From Hyphomicrobiales bacterium (GTDB lineage: Bacteria; Pseudomonadota; Alphaproteobacteria; Rhizobiales; Rhizobiaceae): a DNA stretch of 64,000 nucleotides. Shown here piece by piece: positions 10,322-22,028 of this stretch (position 1 is its first letter; each line of letters starts with the position of its first letter). The position numbers and the translations under genes are program-made. Under the pieces are notes generated by a model. It was not told the origin of the DNA and did no database searches. It was given only the letters and a program-made list of their open reading frames with translations. The stretch is from NCBI GenBank assembly GCA_900467185.1, contig UBPA01000007.1, forward strand, positions 335,646 to 399,645, read 5' to 3'.

Positions 10322-11710
10322 ATGAGCGCCGCTTCCACGGACCCGAAACCGGCAAAGGCATCGGCAACGCCGCCCAAGGCCGGACTGAAGACAGCCTCGA
10401 AGGGCGCGCCGCCGAAGGAAACGCCATCGGGCGACAAGCCGGCGAAATCCGCATCCAGCCGCCCGTTCTCGACCTTCGAGCGGCTGGTCGCCTGGCGCTA
10501 TCTGCGCTCGCGGCGCAAGGAAGCGTTCATCTCCGTCATCGCCGGCTTCTCCTTCATCGGCATCATGCTGGGCGTCGCGACGCTCATCATCGTCATGGCG
10601 GTGATGAACGGGTTCCGCACGGAACTCATCTCCCGCATTCTCGGCATCAACGGCCACATGATCGTGCAGCCGCTGGATGGCCCGCTCGACAATTACGCCG
10701 ATCTCGCCACACGTTTCTCCGGCATCAAGGGCGTCACCATGGCGATCCCGATGATCGAAGGCCAGACGCTGGCCTCCGGTCCCGGCGGTGCGGGCACGGG
10801 CGCGCTGGTGCGCGGTGTGCGCGCCGACGATCTCCTGAAGATGAAGTCGGTCTCCGATCATCTGAAATCCGGCGACCTCACCGGCTATGCGGCCGGCGGC
10901 GGCGTGGCGATCGGCTCGCGCATGGCAGACCAGCTCGGCCTGCAGGCCGGCAGCACCATCACCCTCGTCGCACCCGAAGGCGATGTGACCCCCATGGGCG
11001 TCAATCCGCGCGTAAAGTCCTATACCGTGTCGGCCATCTTCGAGATCGGCATGTCGGAATATGACGCGTCGATCATCTTCATGCCGCTCGAGGAGGCCCA
11101 GCTCTATTTCAACGCCGAAGGCATCGCCCAGTCCATCGAGCTTTTCGTGGAGAATCCCGATCTCGTCGACAGCCTGCGCCAGCCGGTGGAAGACGCGGCC
11201 CAGCGGCAGGTGCTGATCAGCGACTGGCGAGACCGCAACAAGACCTTCTTCTCCGCCCTTCAGGTCGAGCGCAACGTCATGTTCATGATCCTCACCCTGA
11301 TCGTGCTGGTGGCGGCGCTCAACATCGTCTCGGGTCTCATCATGCTTGTGAAGGACAAGGGCAGCGATATCGCCATCCTGCGCACGATGGGCGCCTCCTC
11401 GGGCGCCGTCATGCGCATCTTCTTCATGACCGGCGCGGCCATCGGCATCGTCGGCACGCTGGCCGGCGTGGCGCTCGGCGTCGTCGTGTGCCTTAACATC
11501 GAATCCATCCGCCAGTTCTTCTCGTGGATTTCCGGCACGACGATCTTCAATCCGGAACTCTACTTCCTCAGCCAGCTGCCGGCCGACATGAACCTCGGCG
11601 AAACGGTCGCGGTCGTCGGCATGGCCATCGGGCTGTCGTTCCTGGCAACCATCTTCCCCGCCTGGCGGGCCTCGCGTCTGGATCCCGTCCAGGCGCTGCG
11701 TTACGAGTGA
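10322..11710 (+). CDS. lolC: Lipoprotein-releasing ABC transporter permease (LolC/LolE family)
   Basis: This is the membrane subunit of the LolCDE-type system, which extracts mature lipoproteins from the inner membrane. It has the family topology: one transmembrane helix near residues 68-95, a large periplasmic domain, then three C-terminal helices ending in the conserved PAWRASRLDPVQALRYE. It is 462 residues long, about 45 longer than the E. coli subunits because of an N-terminal Ala/Lys/Pro-rich extension. Alphaproteobacteria usually carry one LolC/E-like permease, so LolC and LolE cannot be told apart here. It forms an operon with proS and lolD. Confidence 0.93.
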   Translation: MSAASTDPKPAKASATPPKAGLKTASKGAPPKETPSGDKPAKSASSRPFSTFERLVAWRYLRSRRKEAFISVIAGFSFIGIMLGVATLIIVMAVMNGFRTELISRILGINGHMIVQPLDGPLDNYADLATRFSGIKGVTMAIPMIEGQTLASGPGGAGTGALVRGVRADDLLKMKSVSDHLKSGDLTGYAAGGGVAIGSRMADQLGLQAGSTITLVAPEGDVTPMGVNPRVKSYTVSAIFEIGMSEYDASIIFMPLEEAQLYFNAEGIAQSIELFVENPDLVDSLRQPVEDAAQRQVLISDWRDRNKTFFSALQVERNVMFMILTLIVLVAALNIVSGLIMLVKDKGSDIAILRTMGASSGAVMRIFFMTGAAIGIVGTLAGVALGVVVCLNIESIRQFFSWISGTTIFNPELYFLSQLPADMNLGETVAVVGMAIGLSFLATIFPAWRASRLDPVQALRYE

Positions 11711-11845
11711 TCCGGTTGTCGGTCGATCAGGCCGAAAACCGTCTTCCTTCCATCGAACATCCGGTCCTTCGGACAGAGATGTTCAATGGTTCTTGTTTCC
11801 GGTTCGCGCCATGCGATCAGCCGGGAACCGTCTGACAGGAACGAT

Positions 11846-12535
11846 ATGATGGCCCCTCGTGTGGCACTAGAGCTTTCCGGCGTCGAGCGCCATTACAGCC
11901 AGGGCGAGCAGGCGCTTTCGATCCTGAAGGGGGCGGACTTCCGGCTGCTCGGCGGCCAGACGGTTGCACTCGTTGCGCCGTCCGGGACCGGCAAATCGAC
12001 GCTGCTGCACCTGGCCGGCCTTCTGGAGCGGCCCGATGCCGGCGAAGTCTCGATCAATGGCCGGGCCTGCGGCTCGCTGGGCGATCCCGAGCGCACGGCC
12101 ATTCGCCGCAACGAGATCGGCTTCGTCTACCAGTTCCACCATCTGCTGCCGGAATTCACGGCTGTCGAAAACATCATGATGCCGCAGCTGATCGCCGGCC
12201 TTTCCAAAAAGGAAGCGCGCGAACGCGCCTCCGCCTTGCTCGACTACATGCGGATCGGCCACCGCGCCGATCATCGCCCCTCCGAACTGTCGGGCGGCGA
12301 GCAGCAGCGCGTGGCGATCGCCCGCGCCGTGGCCAACGCCCCCTTCGTGCTTCTGGCCGACGAGCCCACCGGCAATCTCGACCCCGAGACGGCCGGCTAT
12401 GTCTTCGAAGCGCTGAAGGCTCTGGTCAAGCAATCCGGCCTCGCCGCGATGATCGCCACCCACAATTACGATCTGGCATCCAAGATGGACCGCCGCATCA
12501 CGCTGCAGGACGGCAAGGTCGTCGAACTGGAATGA
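11846..12535 (+). CDS. lolD: Lipoprotein-releasing ABC transporter ATP-binding protein LolD
   Basis: This is the ATPase that drives lipoprotein release by the LolC/E permease encoded just upstream. It has a Walker A motif (PSGTGKST, 45-52), an ABC signature (LSGGEQQR, 148-155) and a Walker B with DEPTGNLD (172-179). I take the ATG at 11846 (229 residues), after ACAGGAACGAT. The frame stays open to 11786, but the extra 20 residues are not family-like. The 135-bp gap to the permease contains a small inverted repeat (11755-11761 with 11778-11784). The 3' end lies 16 bp from that of the convergent VOC gene. Confidence 0.95.
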   Translation: MMAPRVALELSGVERHYSQGEQALSILKGADFRLLGGQTVALVAPSGTGKSTLLHLAGLLERPDAGEVSINGRACGSLGDPERTAIRRNEIGFVYQFHHLLPEFTAVENIMMPQLIAGLSKKEARERASALLDYMRIGHRADHRPSELSGGEQQRVAIARAVANAPFVLLADEPTGNLDPETAGYVFEALKALVKQSGLAAMIATHNYDLASKMDRRITLQDGKVVELE

Positions 12536-12551
12536 GGGGTGGTGCGCGGCC

Positions 12552-12938
12552 CTACGCCGCCACGTGGCACACGGCCTCAATGTTGTGCCCATCCGGATCG
12601 AGCACGAACGCGCCATAATAATCCGCATGATAATGTGGCCGCAGACCCGGCGCACCATTGTCGCGCCCGCCGGCAGCAATCGCCGCGGCGTAAAAGGCAT
12701 CCACACGGTCGCGATCCGGCGCCGCAAAGGCGACATGCAGCCTGCCGGAGATCGCCTCTCCGCTACTGATCCAGAAGAACGGACTGCCGGGCGTCCCATA
12801 GCCCAGATGCGCTTCGTTCCCGCTCATTTCGGCGGTCACCTCCAGCTCTCGCGCAATGCCGAGCGGCGCCAGTGCGGCGTCGTAGAAGGCCGCGGCGCGC
12901 GCAAAATCACGAACGGGAAAGCCGATATGGTCGAGCAT
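12552..12938 (-). CDS. VOC (glyoxalase/bleomycin resistance) family protein
   Basis: This 128-residue protein has the two beta-alpha-beta-beta-beta modules of the vicinal oxygen chelate fold. It opens with MLDHIGFPVRDFARAAAFYDAAL and ends with YYGAFVLDPDGHNIEAVCH, the common VOC pattern with metal-ligand positions His4, a central His68-type residue and Glu124. The substrate cannot be told from sequence. It converges on lolD and is divergent from the microprotein at 13068, so the LexA-like box in the shared intergenic region could affect both. Confidence 0.85.
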   Translation of the reverse strand: MLDHIGFPVRDFARAAAFYDAALAPLGIARELEVTAEMSGNEAHLGYGTPGSPFFWISSGEAISGRLHVAFAAPDRDRVDAFYAAAIAAGGRDNGAPGLRPHYHADYYGAFVLDPDGHNIEAVCHVAA

Positions 12939-13011
12939 GAAGATCTCCTTGCTGGGTTGGGATGCTGTGTCGAATCGATGAGAGTTTCTTAACCATTGCC
13001 GAAAACGCCCT

Positions 13012-13041
13012 CTTGATCAAGGAACAAAAAGAGTACATAAA
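13012..13041 (+). promoter_or_regulatory. Candidate promoter of the 28-residue microprotein gene
   Basis: TTGATC at 13013-13018 resembles a -35 element. An AT-rich TACATAAA at 13034-13041 could serve as -10, with 15-17 bp spacing depending on register. It overlaps the LexA-like tetramer array, which is where a repressor would block RNA polymerase. The assignment comes from inspection only. Confidence 0.35.
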
Positions 13042-13047
13042 AAGAAC
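13022..13047 (+). promoter_or_regulatory. LexA-like (SOS) operator: three tetramers at 11-bp periodicity
   Basis: GAAC at 13022-13025, GTAC at 13033-13036 and GAAC at 13044-13047 are separated by two 7-base A-rich spacers (AAAAAGA and ATAAAAA). The established alphaproteobacterial LexA box is the direct repeat GTTC-N7-GTTC (GAAC-N7-GAAC on the other strand). Here the outer copies match exactly and the central one has one mismatch. The array lies 20 bp upstream of the microprotein start codon. Confidence 0.6.
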
Positions 13048-13067
13048 ATAACCAAAAGGAGAACGCC

Positions 13068-13154
13068 ATGTCCGACTTCCTTCGAGATCTCGCCGCACTG
13101 ACCTCCGTTGCCATGTTCGTTGCCAGCTTCTCCATTCTCCTTCTCGGTCTCTGA
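13068..13154 (+). CDS. 28-residue single-pass membrane microprotein, candidate SOS-induced
   Basis: This open frame, 28 codons plus TGA, has a near-ideal ribosome binding site (AAAGGAG, 5 nt before GCCATG). The product begins MSDFLRDL, a short charged N-terminus. A continuous hydrophobic stretch from Ala9 to Leu28 follows, long enough for one membrane helix and ending at the C-terminus. It stands alone between the divergent VOC gene and dnaE, 20 bp downstream of a LexA-like operator. Size, topology and apparent control resemble SidA of Caulobacter, an SOS-induced membrane peptide that blocks division; this is analogy and not shown homology. I do not recognise the sequence itself. Confidence 0.65.
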   Translation: MSDFLRDLAALTSVAMFVASFSILLLGL

Positions 13155-13266
13155 GGCGGCGCTGGTTTCCGATCGGGCAAGTTCCGGGGGAGAAACGCGA
13201 TGCCGTTGTCGCTTCGCAGGTCCGAAGCGCGTATGCTGTCCTCTCATGCAGGAGTCGGAGTGAGCT

Positions 13267-16776
<3,510 letters not shown>

Positions 16777-16856
16777 GCGTCTTGTCGATCTGACGGTTCG
16801 GTCAGGGAAAGCAGGTCTGCTTGTGCCCTGTCGGGCATCGGCAGGATACGTGCGCC

Positions 16857-18146
16857 TCAGCCCTTGGCGGGATGTGTGATCGTCACGAAATCCGTGCCGC
16901 GGCCGGTTTCCGGGCCGAGGCCCATGTCGGAGACGGTGAGGGAGGAGCCGGGCGCCAAAACGTCCTCGACCTGCTCGCGAAGCTCCGCCGTCATCTGGAT
17001 GCGATCGAGCACGCGCGTCGCTGCATTGTAAGCGAGCGCATCGTCGTCCAGCGTGATGCCGAGACGCGCTTTCATGGACTTTGGGATGACGTTGTCGAGC
17101 GACAGCGCGAACCAGTTGCCCTTTCCCGTCGTCGCATCGATATCCTGAAACTGGTAGAAATGCGCGCCGAGCGCGATCTCCGGCTCGGTGATCGTCACCG
17201 GCGCTTCGAAGAGCGGGGTGAAATCGCGGCGCACCAGAAGCTGCCCGTTGGCGGGCGGCGGCAGGTTGGCTTTCTTGAAGAGCGCATCCACCAGCTCCGG
17301 CGTGACCCGGCCCTTGGGCTCGCGGCCTTCTGCCAGTTCGAAGGCGCGGATGGCGGCGGTCGATCGGCTGCCCAGCGCGCCGTCCGGCACGCCGGCGTCA
17401 AAGCCGAGACCGTTGAGCGCCGCCTGCACATCGAGGTTGAGCTCGCGCACACCACGGCGGGTGATCAGGATGCGAATCGGCGCGCGGTGATCCTCGGCGC
17501 GGGCCACGGGTGCCGCGGGGTCAGCGGCGGCCGGCTCGCTCATCGCCACTTCCACATTGCCGCCGGGGATCTGCGACATGGCGGGACGCAACGTCGCGTC
17601 CGAGAGCAGCTGCGGTTCGGGCGCCGAGGGCTGGAAGAGGATGCTGTGCGACACGGGCTGCGGCGCGATCTGGCGGTCGGAAATCACAACGTGCAACCCG
17701 CGCTCCGTCATCTTGTAGAGCGACTTCGCAAAGGCGTTCGGCAGCCGCACGCAGCCATGCGATGCGGGGTAGGAGGGCACGCTGTTGGACGCATGAAGCG
17801 CGATGCCGGACCATGTCAGCCGCTGCATGAACGGCATCGGCGCATTGGAGTAGATGTTCGATTCGTGGTAGCGGCGCTTCTCGAGAATCGAGAAGATGCC
17901 GGTCGGCGTCTCGTGGCCGCGCTTGCCGGAGGAGACCTTCGAGGTCGCGACCACGGTATCGCCGTCATAGACGACCAGGGACTGCTTGTCCTTCGACACC
18001 ACGATCTGCAGCGGCGACGTTCCATCGGCGGCATGCGCCGTCGTGCTGGCGAGGGCGAGCAACAGGAGCCCGAGTCCGAGAGTAGAACGCAAAACCATCG
18101 ACACCATCCGGATCATTCGAACAGGGTGAAGGCTACGGAAAGACAT
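16857..18146 (-). CDS. L,D-transpeptidase (YkuD) with peptidoglycan-binding-like domain
   Basis: This exported enzyme probably makes 3-3 peptidoglycan cross-links or anchors proteins to the wall. A signal peptide ends near Ala39-Ala40 (AHA-A). The YkuD catalytic domain (about 45-157) contains His118, His130 and Cys132 in HAS...SHGCVRLP, the canonical active-site arrangement. A PG_binding_1-like segment lies near 255-325 (LNGLGFDAG...RSTAAIRAFE). The C-terminal 100 residues are unassigned. The start may instead be Met11 or Met17, since no ribosome binding site is decisive. It converges with dnaE. Confidence 0.9.
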   Translation of the reverse strand: MSFRSLHPVRMIRMVSMVLRSTLGLGLLLLALASTTAHAADGTSPLQIVVSKDKQSLVVYDGDTVVATSKVSSGKRGHETPTGIFSILEKRRYHESNIYSNAPMPFMQRLTWSGIALHASNSVPSYPASHGCVRLPNAFAKSLYKMTERGLHVVISDRQIAPQPVSHSILFQPSAPEPQLLSDATLRPAMSQIPGGNVEVAMSEPAAADPAAPVARAEDHRAPIRILITRRGVRELNLDVQAALNGLGFDAGVPDGALGSRSTAAIRAFELAEGREPKGRVTPELVDALFKKANLPPPANGQLLVRRDFTPLFEAPVTITEPEIALGAHFYQFQDIDATTGKGNWFALSLDNVIPKSMKARLGITLDDDALAYNAATRVLDRIQMTAELREQVEDVLAPGSSLTVSDMGLGPETGRGTDFVTITHPAKG

Positions 18147-18273
18147 TTAAGGAAACTTTGCCGGCTGGCGCGGAACGGCACGCGCTAGACGGATATCCGA
18201 TCACCAAAACGTGATCCTGTGGAAAAGAGGTGCGCGACCACACAGAAGGCGCGGCTCAGCCCTATGAATCTCC

Positions 18274-18939
18274 TCAGCGCAGGAAATGCTGCCGGATGAT
18301 ACGCGCGGCGGCGTCCCAGCTGTCGGCGCTCTCGATGCCGTTGCCGGGCGTCGGTGCCATCGCCAGAAATTCTGCATTGGCCATCAGGCGGATCAGGAGG
18401 CAATCGGGCGCGTGCTCGCGCACGGATTCGAGATTGCGCAGAATGTCGTCGATGAAGGCCACCGGTACATCGCGCGCGTCATGGAGCCGCTTGACGACCG
18501 GGCCTTTCGGCGCCTCGGTCGCCAGCAGCGGATAGGCCGAGAGGCCGTGCCGGTCGAGCAGCCGCCGGCGAACCTCGGTGTGGCGGGGCGGCATGGCTGT
18601 CAGGAAAACGATGTCGGCCTCGCCGGAGAGATCGGCGAGCGTTTCGGCGACCTTCGACGCAGGCGTCTGCCACGTATCCTGCGTCAGGAAGAACTCCTCC
18701 AGCAGCACCGGCACCATCGCGTCCGGCACGGGTTCGCCGGTCTCCAGCTGCACGATGTTGCCGTGCAGGCGGAACGAGCGCGGCAAAAGCTCCCGCCCGC
18801 CGGATTTCAGAAAATTCTGAAACGGCGTGACGAACTCGAGGACCACCTCGTCGATATCGCAGACGATCAGCGGCCGGTCGGTCAGCGCGATGTGGTCGAA
18901 GCAGAGGGGGGCGTGCGGATCGAAGGTCTCGCTGGTCAT
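18274..18939 (-). CDS. HAD-like hydrolase superfamily protein of unknown substrate
   Basis: The 221-residue protein shows HAD-type motifs: motif I VCDIDEVV with Asp28 and Asp30, a motif II threonine in FLTAMPPR, and a late FIDD motif near residue 165. Known families with this pattern are phosphatases or phosphotransferases, but I cannot assign a substrate. Its ATG overlaps the stop of the DUF3572 gene by four bases (ATGA), so the two are translationally coupled. Confidence 0.7.
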   Translation of the reverse strand: MTSETFDPHAPLCFDHIALTDRPLIVCDIDEVVLEFVTPFQNFLKSGGRELLPRSFRLHGNIVQLETGEPVPDAMVPVLLEEFFLTQDTWQTPASKVAETLADLSGEADIVFLTAMPPRHTEVRRRLLDRHGLSAYPLLATEAPKGPVVKRLHDARDVPVAFIDDILRNLESVREHAPDCLLIRLMANAEFLAMAPTPGNGIESADSWDAAARIIRQHFLR

Positions 18940-19235
18940 GCGCTGCCCGTATCGCCGCGAAAGCCGGAGAGGGCCGCATGCGCGCGCGCCACCGTTTCCG
19001 GCTTTGTGCCCGTGGCCTCGCAGAACTGCAGCAGCGTCGGCTCGTGATCCATCACGAAATCGAGCAGCCCGGCCATGAAGCCGGGATCGCCGACGGCGCC
19101 GCGCAGAGCGGTCGGGTCGGTGCCCGTCAGCGCCAGGAAGCGGCCGAGAAGCTCTGGCTCGCCTGCAAGCCAGCCGAGCACGGCAATGGCGGTCTCATCG
19201 GCTGTCGTCACTGTTTTCACCCTATTCCGCAACAC
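18936..19235 (-). CDS. DUF3572 family protein
   Basis: This is a roughly 99-residue helical protein in a family of unknown function confined to alphaproteobacteria. The recognisable core is the segment AIAVLGWLAGEPELLGRFLALTGTDP followed by DPGFMAGLLDFVMDHEPTLL. The start is uncertain: GTG at 19235 gives the longest form, while GTG at 19220 gives a more compact one. It is divergent from divK and coupled to the HAD-like gene downstream. In other rhizobia this gene also sits beside divK. Confidence 0.82.
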   Translation of the reverse strand: MLRNRVKTVTTADETAIAVLGWLAGEPELLGRFLALTGTDPTALRGAVGDPGFMAGLLDFVMDHEPTLLQFCEATGTKPETVARAHAALSGFRGDTGSA

Positions 19236-19370
19236 GTCGGCTTTTCTGGCCCATGATTACCTTTTTTTCAACCAAATAGGCCTAACTCTTCACCAGTCAT
19301 GCGCGAATGCTCGTCTTGCAGCTGGCGGAATGACCCCCGGCCACGGCCGTACACGCGGGAAGGTTCTGAT

Positions 19371-19742
19371 ATGCCGAAACAGGTAATGATCGTCGAGGAC
19401 AACGAGCTGAACATGAAGCTCTTCCGCGACCTGATCGAGGCATCGGGCTACACGACCATCCAGACCCGAAACGGACTGGAGGCGCTGGATCTCGCGCGCA
19501 AGCACCGGCCCGACCTGATCCTCATGGATATCCAGCTGCCGGAAGTCTCCGGCCTTGAGGTGACCAAGTGGCTGAAGGAAGACGACGAACTGCATGTCAT
19601 CCCCGTCATCGCCGTCACGGCTTTCGCCATGAAGGGCGACGAGGAGCGGATCCGTCAGGGCGGTTGCGAGGCCTATGTCTCCAAGCCGATCTCCGTGCCG
19701 AAATTCATCGAAACCATCAAGACCTATCTCGGCGACGGTTGA
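19371..19742 (+). CDS. divK: Single-domain response regulator DivK
   Basis: This cell-cycle regulator is phosphorylated by PleC/DivJ-type kinases and, in Caulobacter and rhizobia, controls the CckA-CtrA pathway at the cell poles. The 123-residue receiver domain has the acidic pair Glu9-Asp10, phospho-acceptor Asp53, Thr82 and Lys104. The ATG at 19371 gives the family N-terminus [18 protein letters not shown]. pleD follows about 120 bp later on the same strand, the conserved alphaproteobacterial pairing. Confidence 0.97.
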   Translation: MPKQVMIVEDNELNMKLFRDLIEASGYTTIQTRNGLEALDLARKHRPDLILMDIQLPEVSGLEVTKWLKEDDELHVIPVIAVTAFAMKGDEERIRQGGCEAYVSKPISVPKFIETIKTYLGDG

Positions 19743-19861
19743 GCGAGATCTGCAGGCAGCGACGAAGCCGCCATGATGGCGCCCTCGAGTGATCATGGAA
19801 GCCCTCGCACCAGCCGATTCGGGCACAACAGGCCAAGGGGCGATAGGACAGGACGGACCGT

Positions 19862-21229
19862 ATGACCGCACGCATTCTCGTCGTCGACGACATACCGGCA
19901 AACGTCAAGTTGCTGGAAGCGAGGCTTGTGGCGGAATATTTCGACGTCCTCACGGCCTCCGACGGCTATCAGGCGCTCGCCATCTGCGACAGCCGCCCGG
20001 TCGATATCATCCTCCTCGACATAATGATGCCCGGCATCGACGGGTTCGAGGTCTGCGAGCGGCTGAAGGCGAACCCGAAGACCGCACACATTCCGGTCGT
20101 CATGGTCACCGCGCTCGACCAGCCGTCCGACAGGGTGCGCGGCCTCAAGGCCGGCGCCGACGATTTCCTGACCAAGCCCGTCAACGACCTGCAGCTGATG
20201 TCGCGCGTCAAAAGCCTCGTGCGCCTGAAGAATGTCAGCGACGAGCTGCGCCTGCGTGCCGAAACCGCCAAGAGCGTCGGCTTCGAGGACCTTTCGAATG
20301 CCGAGCGCCCGGACGAGCCGGGCAATATCCTTCTCGTGGACGCCCGTGCCAGCTCGCAGGACCGCATCGCCCGGGCGCTGAAGCCGGTGGCGGGCCTGAC
20401 GATCATGAGCGACCCGCAGGCGGCCCTGTTCGAAGCGGCGGAGCAGCCCTTCGACCTCGTCATCGTCAATGCGAATTTCGACGACTACGACCCGCTGCGG
20501 CTCTGCTCGCAGCTGCGCTCGCTGGAACGGACGCGCTACATCCCGATCCTTCTGGTGGCCGAGCAGGGCGCGGAGGATCTCGTCGTGCGTGCGCTCGACC
20601 TCGGCGTCACCGACTACATCATGCGGCCGATCGATCCCAACGAGCTGATCGCACGCTCGCTCACGCAGATCCGCCGCAAGCAGTGCAACGATCGGCTGCG
20701 CCTCAGCGTGCACCAGACCATCGAACTGGCCATCACCGACGGTCTGACGGGGCTCCACAACCGGCGTTACCTCGACAACCACCTCAAGCTTCTGATCGAG
20801 CGCGCCATAAAGCGCGGCCGCAGCCTGTCGATCTGCGTGACGGATATCGATCGCTTCAAGATCGTGAACGATACGCATGGCCATGATGCGGGAGACGAGG
20901 TGCTGCGCGAATTCGCCCGTCGCCTTCGCAGCACCGTCCGCGGCGCCGATCTCGCCTGCCGATTCGGCGGCGAGGAGTTCGTGCTCGTCATGCCGGATAC
21001 GGATGCGGCCACGGCCAGCACCATTGCCGAGCGCCTTCGCGTAACCATCGAGACAGCGCCCTTCCTCGTGCAGAATCGCAGCAAGGAACTGACGATCACG
21101 GCGTCCATGGGCATCGCGGTGCTCGACCCGGCCGGCGAAACACCCGACAGCTTCCTCAAACGGGCGGATACGGCGCTCTACCAGGCCAAGCGCAATGGCC
21201 GGAATCAGGTCGTCGGCGCTGCAGCCTGA
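19862..21229 (+). CDS. pleD: Diguanylate cyclase response regulator PleD
   Basis: PleD makes cyclic di-GMP at the cell pole when phosphorylated. It has a first receiver domain (1-120, Asp53), a second receiver-like domain (about 150-275, probably a dimerisation adaptor) and a C-terminal GGDEF domain (about 290-455). The active site is GGEEF at 369-373. The allosteric inhibitory I-site RGAD occupies 360-363, five residues upstream, so product inhibition is expected. Length (455) and architecture match Caulobacter PleD. It forms a pair with divK. Confidence 0.97.
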   Translation: MTARILVVDDIPANVKLLEARLVAEYFDVLTASDGYQALAICDSRPVDIILLDIMMPGIDGFEVCERLKANPKTAHIPVVMVTALDQPSDRVRGLKAGADDFLTKPVNDLQLMSRVKSLVRLKNVSDELRLRAETAKSVGFEDLSNAERPDEPGNILLVDARASSQDRIARALKPVAGLTIMSDPQAALFEAAEQPFDLVIVNANFDDYDPLRLCSQLRSLERTRYIPILLVAEQGAEDLVVRALDLGVTDYIMRPIDPNELIARSLTQIRRKQCNDRLRLSVHQTIELAITDGLTGLHNRRYLDNHLKLLIERAIKRGRSLSICVTDIDRFKIVNDTHGHDAGDEVLREFARRLRSTVRGADLACRFGGEEFVLVMPDTDAATASTIAERLRVTIETAPFLVQNRSKELTITASMGIAVLDPAGETPDSFLKRADTALYQAKRNGRNQVVGAAA

Positions 21230-21563
21230 GCCGATCCCTTAGCGAATCGGCGGGAGAGCGGGCTTTCGTCGCGCAACTGACATCGAGATCTGCAAGGCTG
21301 GGTCAGCGAGATATCACGCAGTTGTGCGGCGCAACGGCAAGGTCTGGCGACCTGGGGTGGAATTGCGCCGCAATTTCTCCCGAATCGGGCTGCACGTCAT
21401 GGATCTTGTTAACCATGACTGTACCAAAGCGAACCAAGCTTTAAGATTTCATTGATTTTCTTCGGCATCTCGCCGATGTTCTTATGCAGGGGAGGTCCAG
21501 TCTCCCAAGCCGATCAGTTACCCCATGATGTCAGGTCCGCCGCATCTCCTGGGTCGTGGGGTC
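21230..21563 (+). other. Intergenic region between pleD and the ncRNA candidate
   Basis: This non-coding stretch contains TTAACCAT at 21409-21416, which matches the CtrA half-site type used in alphaproteobacteria. A GANTC (CcrM-type) site lies close upstream. AT-rich sequence at about 21430-21475 could hold a promoter for the downstream structured RNA. No open frame with a credible product is visible. Confidence 0.4.
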
Positions 21564-21656
21564 GTCGGCCGGTACGTATCAGCGGTTCCTCGTGCCGCTC
21601 TGCGTGCCGGCCGGCATCCATCCAGCGCCGCTTCTGTTTTCAGGGGCGGCGTTTTT
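21564..21656 (+). ncRNA. Candidate structured small RNA with its own terminator
   Basis: Two hairpins follow each other. The first is a 13-bp stem (21564-21576 with 21603-21615, G-U pairs included). It carries an inner 5-bp stem (21581-21585 with 21595-21599) and a nine-base TTCCTCGTG loop. The second is the rho-independent terminator at 21626-21656. The pair ends over 400 bp after pleD, further than an ordinary 3' UTR. The 5' end is unknown and could lie anywhere from about 21450. It might instead be the 3' UTR of pleD. I do not recognise a known RNA family. Confidence 0.45.
21626..21656 (+). terminator. Rho-independent terminator
   Basis: An 11-bp stem (21626-21636 with 21641-21651, two G-U pairs) with a TTTT loop is followed at once by five T residues. 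It is a strong + strand terminator for the ncRNA candidate or for pleD. Confidence 0.85.
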
Positions 21657-21716
21657 CGTTTGGGCCTTCGATGCAGTGTCTGCCCGCGCGCGCCGGCTGC
21701 TCCCGTCTGCAGACGC

Positions 21717-21753
21717 AAAAAAGGCGCCTGACGTAGCCGTCGGCGCCCTTTTT
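21717..21753 (-). terminator. Rho-independent terminator of rpmG
   Basis: A GGCGCC stem (21723-21728 with 21742-21747) is flanked by six A residues on the left and a T-run on the right. Read on the minus strand it ends in six T residues, 20 bp after the rpmG stop. The opposite strand also has a T-run, so it may act in both directions. Confidence 0.82.
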
Positions 21754-21772
21754 AAACCGAGAAAACCGGATC

Positions 21773-21940
21773 TTACTTGATCTTGGTTTCCTTGAATTCG
21801 ACATGCTTGCGTACGACCGGGTCGTACTTCGTCATGCTGAACTTGTCTGTCTTGGTGCGGCTGTTCTTCGAGGTCACGTAGAAGAAACCCGTGTCGGCCG
21901 TCGACAGCAGCTTGATCTTGATTTTTGCAGCTTTCGCCAT
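21773..21940 (-). CDS. rpmG: 50S ribosomal protein L33
   Basis: This is a 55-residue basic ribosomal protein of the large subunit, near the E site. The sequence [18 protein letters not shown] and the C-terminal [18 protein letters not shown] identify it. It is the alphaproteobacterial form without the zinc-binding cysteines. The start at 21940 is preceded on its strand by an AGAAGGCAGGACGACC ribosome binding site. It is the last gene of the minus-strand block and is followed by a strong terminator. Confidence 0.97.
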   Translation of the reverse strand: MAKAAKIKIKLLSTADTGFFYVTSKNSRTKTDKFSMTKYDPVVRKHVEFKETKIK

Positions 21941-22028
21941 GGTCGTCCTGCCTTCTGAAATAACAAAGCCGGACTTCGAAGAAGGTCCCGGCGAGCTTGG
22001 CGCGAAACTACAAATCGCGCCCGAAAAG

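Noticed and set aside
11755..11784. Inverted repeat between the LolC/E permease gene and lolD
   Set aside because: Two 7-bp arms with a short inner stem and no T-run. The genes act in one complex, so a terminator here is unlikely; it may be a minor mRNA hairpin.
13260..13266. Alternative upstream start for dnaE
   Set aside because: The GTG just before the ATG is out of frame, and no earlier in-frame start has a ribosome binding site.
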